From assembly GCA_964059195.1 (NCBI GenBank), contig CAXKWD010000005.1, forward strand, positions 96,795,882 through 96,859,881: a stretch of DNA of 64,000 nucleotides, read 5' to 3'. Shown in pieces: positions 59,222 to 64,000 of this stretch. The notes under the pieces were generated by a model. It saw only the letters and a list, made by a program, of their open reading frames with translations. It made no database searches and was not told the DNA's origin. Position 1 is the stretch's first letter. Every line of letters starts with the position of its first letter. This DNA is from Ectobius pallidus. Its lineage: Eukaryota; Arthropoda; Insecta; Blattodea; Ectobiidae. A program made the position numbers and the translations under genes.

Positions 59222-59737
59222 GATATGCTCACACTTTATCTTGAGCCAAAAAAAATGCGGGTGTGAGGGGAGCTGATATTGCATGCAGTATAAGAGATTG
59301 ACTATTGCAGAAGGCGGTGAATTGAAATTGACGTTGTTTCTGAAGGGTTGCCAATTACCAGAAAATATAACGTGTGTAGTTTTATGCTGGGTCACAATGG
59401 AACTAACTGCAATCTGTAGCACTTTCAACTCTCGCTACCAAACTAAAGATTTTATATTGATTCGGATATTATAGTAGAATATATCGCTGGAGAAATGAAT
59501 AAAGTAATATATTTAGGCCTATTTAGACAATTTCTCTCCCGGTCTTCAGAATATAGAAAATCGTTTAAAAGTCATAGCATTGTACATGTAGGCCTACTTG
59601 AATACGCACTTTCACATGCCTGAATTGATGTAATTTAACTAAATGCCTTTCGCGAAAGTTTGTAGGTAATTAATACAGCACAATTCATACAACGAAATAA
59701 TAAAACTTTACTTGTTCTTTTCTCCAACGTCAGATTC
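59222..59737 (+). repeat. Interspersed repeat R1, copy 2
   Basis: Direct counterpart of 35,134-35,637 in the same orientation. It starts right at the hairpin insertion and runs into SINE family 2 sequence at 59,738. Confidence 0.7.
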
Positions 59738-59905
59738 AGTGCGTGCGCGATTGTCAAGGTATCACAAATCCGTAGTTCTGCTGACGCTGGTCGATTTTAA
59801 TCTGATTAAAAAAACTTATTTTCTGTACATCATAATTGCATTTATAATAATTGATTCAACAAAAGCGTACTGGCACTTTGATATATCAGTTTACCTGATT
59901 TTATT
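59738..59905 (+). mobile_element. SINE family 2, 3' part only
   Basis: Contains gtgcgcgattgtcaaggtat, gttctgctgacgctggtcga and the catactggcactttg-like tail, but no A or B box, so the tRNA head is missing. Confidence 0.55.
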
Positions 59906-60089
59906 TTTTCATAGTAACTATGAAAAGTAAATATTTTTACTTACACACAGGGATTTTAGTGCCACGGAGTTAAGTTAAGTATCTTATGGATATAGAGAGA
60001 AGGTCGTTTTAGTGGCATCCGGTAAACAACAGGATTATGTTCTTTGTTGATAGTTACTACGGCCAAGCCGTCGGTCAAATTTATTAAGT

Positions 60090-60960
60090 GTCAGTATGGT
60101 ACTTTATGAGATTGTGTGGGGGACAAAAAAATGTCTGTCCGTCTGTCTGTCTGTCCGTCTGTCTGTCTGTCCGTCCGTCTGTCCGTGTGTCTGTACGCAC
60201 CATAACTCAAATACGCTTTTTCGGATTTTCATGAAACTTGGAAAACACATTTATAATGTCCATGGGAAGAACTCTATTGATATTGAACCAAATCGGGGTA
60301 CCGGAGTAATGCCTAAATTAGTGCCTATTTTAATAGATTATATTAGAAAGGCGTCATAGCTCAAATACGCTGTATTGGATTTCCATGAAACTTGGTATAC
60401 GCATTTATGACGCCCATGAAAAGTACCCTATTGAATTTGAACCTAATCTGTTGACCGGTACCGGAGTAAACCCCAATTTAGTGTCTATTTTAAGGCGCAA
60501 TAACTCAAATACGCTTCATCGGAGTTTTATGAAACTTCGTATACGAATTTATAATGTCCATAGAAAGACGTCTATTGATATTCGACAAAATCGGTTGGCC
60601 AGTACCGGAATAATGCCCTATTTAGTGTCTTTTATGTCAATATATAAGAAGTTGCGATAACTCAGATATGCTTTATTGGATTTTTCTGAAACTTTCTATA
60701 CCCATTTATAATGTACATGGAAAGACGTCTACTGATATTGGACCAAATCGGTAGACCGGTACCGGAGTAAAACCCAATTTAGTGCCTATTTTAAAGTCGC
60801 GGTAACTCAAATACGCTTTACCGGATTTTTATGAAATTTGGTATACACATTTATAATGTCATTGGGAAGACGTCTATTGATATTGGATAAAATCGGTTGA
60901 CCTGTTTCGGAGTAATGCTCAATTTAGTGCCTATTTTATGGTAATATACATATTCGAAAG
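60090..60960 (+). repeat. About 150-bp monomer array with GGTACCGG core (copy 3)
   Basis: Opens with tggtactttatgagattgtg and a gtctgtccgtctg run. Five monomers follow, starting near 60,203, 60,356, 60,501, 60,658 and 60,803 (spacings 145-157 bp). Each has a GGTACCGG-like core. Two open frames (87 and 91 codons) are monomer translations (for example MKLGKHIYNVHGKNS). Confidence 0.8.
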
Positions 60961-61094
60961 AATTTATGAAATGCACATCAGTTATCATGACAACATAGCC
61001 TATTGTTTTACTGTGATCTTATAAGGCTTGGAAATTAAAATACAGTTAGCTATGACAAATAACATTATTGCTTTAAATGCGCTTATCCAACTAG

Positions 61095-61290
61095 ACCGTT
61101 AAACTGACCCAGGTGGCCGAGATGGTAACGTCTTGGCCTCACATTCTGGAGTTCCATGGTTCAAATCCCGAAACCGGCCAATTTGATTTTTTGTTGTTGT
61201 ATTCTGCATATCATAACTACAATCATAACTGATTAAACGAAAACATACTGGCACTTTGTTACATCAGTTTACCTGATTTTATTTTACTTT
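61095..61290 (+). mobile_element. SINE family 2, copy d
   Basis: A box aggtggccgagatggtaacg, B box catggttcaaatcccgaaac. A second, headless A-box fragment (gggtggccatgatggtaaca) follows at 61,336. Sits downstream of monomer array copy 3, like copies b and c relative to theirs. Confidence 0.65.
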
Positions 61291-61299
61291 GTTTTTTCA

Positions 61300-61940
61300 C
61301 ATACAAAACAAAATGTAACTGAGTGAGGGTGGCCATGATGGTAACATGTTGAAACCACTCACTGGCATAATTTTGTCCGTTTAATTAATATCATCTACAG
61401 TTGAAAGTGCTTTTATACTTTTTACTCGTTCGGAAAACTGGTAACCAGCTAGTACATAATAAAATGGAAGGGTGTGAAGTTGGAGCTTTCGCTCCTGATG
61501 TTTAAAAGTGGGAGGCTGGACGTGCCGGGACGGCGTTAGACTAGTGACCACATCGTTATCGTCTCGTCACATGTGTAGTAATTGCAACCACCGTGCAAAC
61601 AATTACTCTCCTTCCCCTAATGGCTTCCAAATTCGTTTCAAACTGCTCTCTCATGCAATGTGATAATCAGAAAATTCACAGAAAATGTCTTGACCTTATA
61701 ACAACATTATTTTGGATAATGGATAGGATTATAATAAGTAAAGCAAGGCATTTATTGACTAAAAATAGCAAAAGAGTGCAAAGTAAAAATGCATTTATGA
61801 CCTAAAAACCGCAAAAGAAAGACACTTGACTTCTAATATTACCAATAATTTATCCATTATTTCTTGTAATCGGTATTATACAAGTAATAAGTTGATTTCA
61901 GAGAGCTATTTAATGGATGAATGTTTAATTTATATTTACA
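61300..61940. other. AT-rich DNA, nothing recognised
   Basis: No supported gene; a 70-codon plus frame at 61,593-61,805 has no known domain. Confidence 0.4.
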
Positions 61941-62930
61941 ACTAGCTGAAAAGGCCCGGCGTCGCCCGGGCTTTGTATTTTTTAATTTGAAATTAACTTA
62001 TGAAGGACTTTATGTATGTAGAACTTGAAATGAAGAAAAAGATTTATCACACTCAAACTATTCCATCAGAAAACGCTGGATATAGCTTTTTATGGCTCAT
62101 AGAGGATGTGGAATGCTGCATTCCGTTGCTTCTACACATCATGCTTGGGAGGGGTTGAAATAAGAAGAAACACAAATTACATAAGATTGTACTGACTTGA
62201 CGGAAAATTTTATTTCTCATTCTCATGTTACTATACAATCGTTTCGGAGCTGAAATAAAAGAGAAATGCAGTATCACTTTCATACTTTCCTCCCCTAGAA
62301 CCCGGGACATAATATACTGCGAGCATAGGACTCAAAATGTTCCATCCCATGCTTAGGGCCTATGATAAACATCCCTATTTCTCAACTAATACAAAGCCTA
62401 CAGGTATGGATAACTTATCAGCGGAAAGGATTATTTACAGACTTTTGATATAGCATACTCACACACTTAAGTTGTCCCTCTTATTCTACATCAAAATGTG
62501 AAGTGAGTAAATATTTCTTATGTCGAGGGTAGAGAAAGTTATGTGACTACATCACACTGTGCTTTATTTTCGTGGATTTCATTTTCAGTAATTATTTTCG
62601 CCAATATATTACATCGATGGAATCATAATTCGTTAAAGCATTAGGCTATATACTTGCCAAGGCCCTATGTAATCATAATAAACAATTCACTGTTGCCATG
62701 TGAACTAAACAGCAATTCATTTTTTCAGTATAAAATTCTCAGAAATTATATAATTTTCAAGGGAAGGAGTATTTTGTTTGAATTTTAATGTCGACAGCTA
62801 TACTTCCCGGGCTTAACTGGGTATGTGTGCAAAATGTCGTGTAAATTGGTAAAGAAATGTAGATTTGTATAAGGAACAAACATACATACATACATACATA
62901 CATACACACTTTCGATTTTATATATTAGAT
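61941..62930 (-). repeat. Interspersed repeat K, copy B
   Basis: Starts actagctgaaaaggcccggc (GC-rich hairpin with cgtcgcccgggc) and ends in a (CATA)n tract and cacactttcgattttatata. Reverse orientation relative to copy A (40,984-42,447) and without the nested insertion, so it shows the uninterrupted site at about 62,295-62,310. Confidence 0.75.
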
Positions 62931-64000
62931 ATAAAACTCTTTATATTGTTACTAATGAAGTAAGTAAATTTCGACACTCTTTGCGACAGAAAACTATTAT
63001 TTCCAAACTGGCCTTCCCTTAACATTTCTCCTAGAAAATAGACACTATTTAAAATGAAATTTAAAAAAAATACCAACAATGATGAGGCCTATCAGTATTC
63101 ACAATTATTTATAGCAAGCTACACAAACATACGACAGAAGCTGCCTCATATATTGTGTGTCTGTGAACCCTGAAAGAACTATTTAATAATGGATTACGTT
63201 TTTTTCATTTGGGATTCACAAGTGCATTAGGCAACTTTACATTTTCACCACAAGTTTCCTTAGGGGATCAGTACCAGTACTGATTTATGGCCGCAGGGAA
63301 ACTAAATAGTTGTGATTTTACAATATTATTTTATGTACAAAATAAATAAACTCCAAAGAGCAATGATATAAAAAGAAGATTAATACAACCTCAAATTGAC
63401 TCGTTTTGCAAGCTTGCTCGTCGGTGCTTATATTATTATTACAGTATCCCTACGGTACTTCGGATGTGTTTGTTTCTAACAGGTTTTTTATTTAATTCAT
63501 TGTTTAAAAATGTATGATGTTGTTTAACATACAACTGTTAACTCATTCAAACCAAGGAACGTCTGTGTTCTGGTAAAAATAAATACAATTTTGGGACCTA
63601 TATTCAAAGCTAGGCCTGAGGTGGACCGCCCCTACCGCCCCCGCTTATGTATGCCACTGCACAAATAAATGTTTACAATAAATTGAAATGTAAATGAAGG
63701 ATGAAAATTTGGCGTTGAGGGTCAAATGGAAATGCTTGTATATTGTCTGAAAGTAATGATTTGTATCTCCACTGGAGGTTTTCTTGTAAATGTAGTAGAG
63801 TTCAAAATGTACATTCCTTAAAAACCGAGGTAGCAGTTATGCTGAAAATATGATTTTTTTTTGTGGACGTTATTTACTTATAAATAAAATCACTCCACCG
63901 CCCTAATGAGGGTGCTTACTGTTTGCTAATCGCATAATCATTGTTCTCAAAAAGTAGGCCTACACATTCTTCTGATGCATCACTGATGGCCATTTGAGTT
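62931..64000. other. AT-rich DNA to the right edge, nothing recognised
   Basis: No supported gene or repeat. Several taggcct words occur (63,087, 63,613 and 63,956). Confidence 0.4.

Noticed and set aside
61095..61200. Intact tRNA gene at the A/B-box pair
   Set aside because: The sequence does not close into an acceptor stem and the same head recurs with a fixed non-tRNA body, so it is a SINE.

Overview
This is eukaryotic, AT-rich, intron- and transposon-dominated nuclear DNA. The relic repertoire (tRNA-derived SINEs, jockey/I-like and RTE-like LINE 3' ends, BEL/Pao fragments, hAT-like non-autonomous elements) and the frequent palindrome TAGGCCTA suggest an insect, most likely a cockroach such as Periplaneta (inference from remembered repeat style, not a search). 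No bacterial-type operon, rRNA gene, intact tRNA gene or CRISPR array is visible. Almost every recognisable coding stretch belongs to a broken mobile element. Two exceptions are a short intronless Makorin-like RING/CCCH gene (about 32.1-32.6 kb, minus strand) and an unrecognised gene-like sequence present three times in a tandem array (44.7-54.6 kb).

Layout. 1-2,860: a 30-bp minisatellite with irregular higher-order structure, running off the left edge. 2.9-12 kb: AT-rich DNA with SINE relics, a repeat array with about 150-bp monomers and a Tc1/mariner-type transposase pseudogene. 12.1-34.1 kb: AT-rich DNA with several non-autonomous DNA elements whose target-site duplications can be read directly (12,125-13,260; 17,869-18,358; 27,880-28,622; 32,830-33,426; 33,718-34,052), LINE 3' remnants, foldback structures and the Makorin-like gene. 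34.1-42.5 kb: SINE copies, a four-copy cluster of a repeat with a GC-rich hairpin head, a 5'-truncated LINE with an intact RNase H domain, and a repeat with a nested hAT-like insertion.

43.2-54.6 kb is the most distinctive part. A CCAAT-containing promoter-like stretch and a short candidate first exon precede three 3.28-kb tandem units. Each unit holds the same frameshifted, unrecognised protein-coding sequence followed by an 0.87-kb LTR with TATA box and poly(A) signal. The duplication junctions join the LTR almost directly to the gene fragment, so copies 2 and 3 each sit just downstream of an LTR promoter. 54.9-64 kb: a LINE 3' end, a BEL/Pao gag-protease fragment, the 5' half of an I/jockey-like LINE (gag plus endonuclease), a 27-bp hairpin insertion made only of transposon ends, and second copies of repeats seen earlier in the window.

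Reading the window as a whole: it is a transposon graveyard with recent local events (the near-identical tandem array, clean target duplications). Family names rest on protein motifs and terminal sequences seen here; none was checked by database search.
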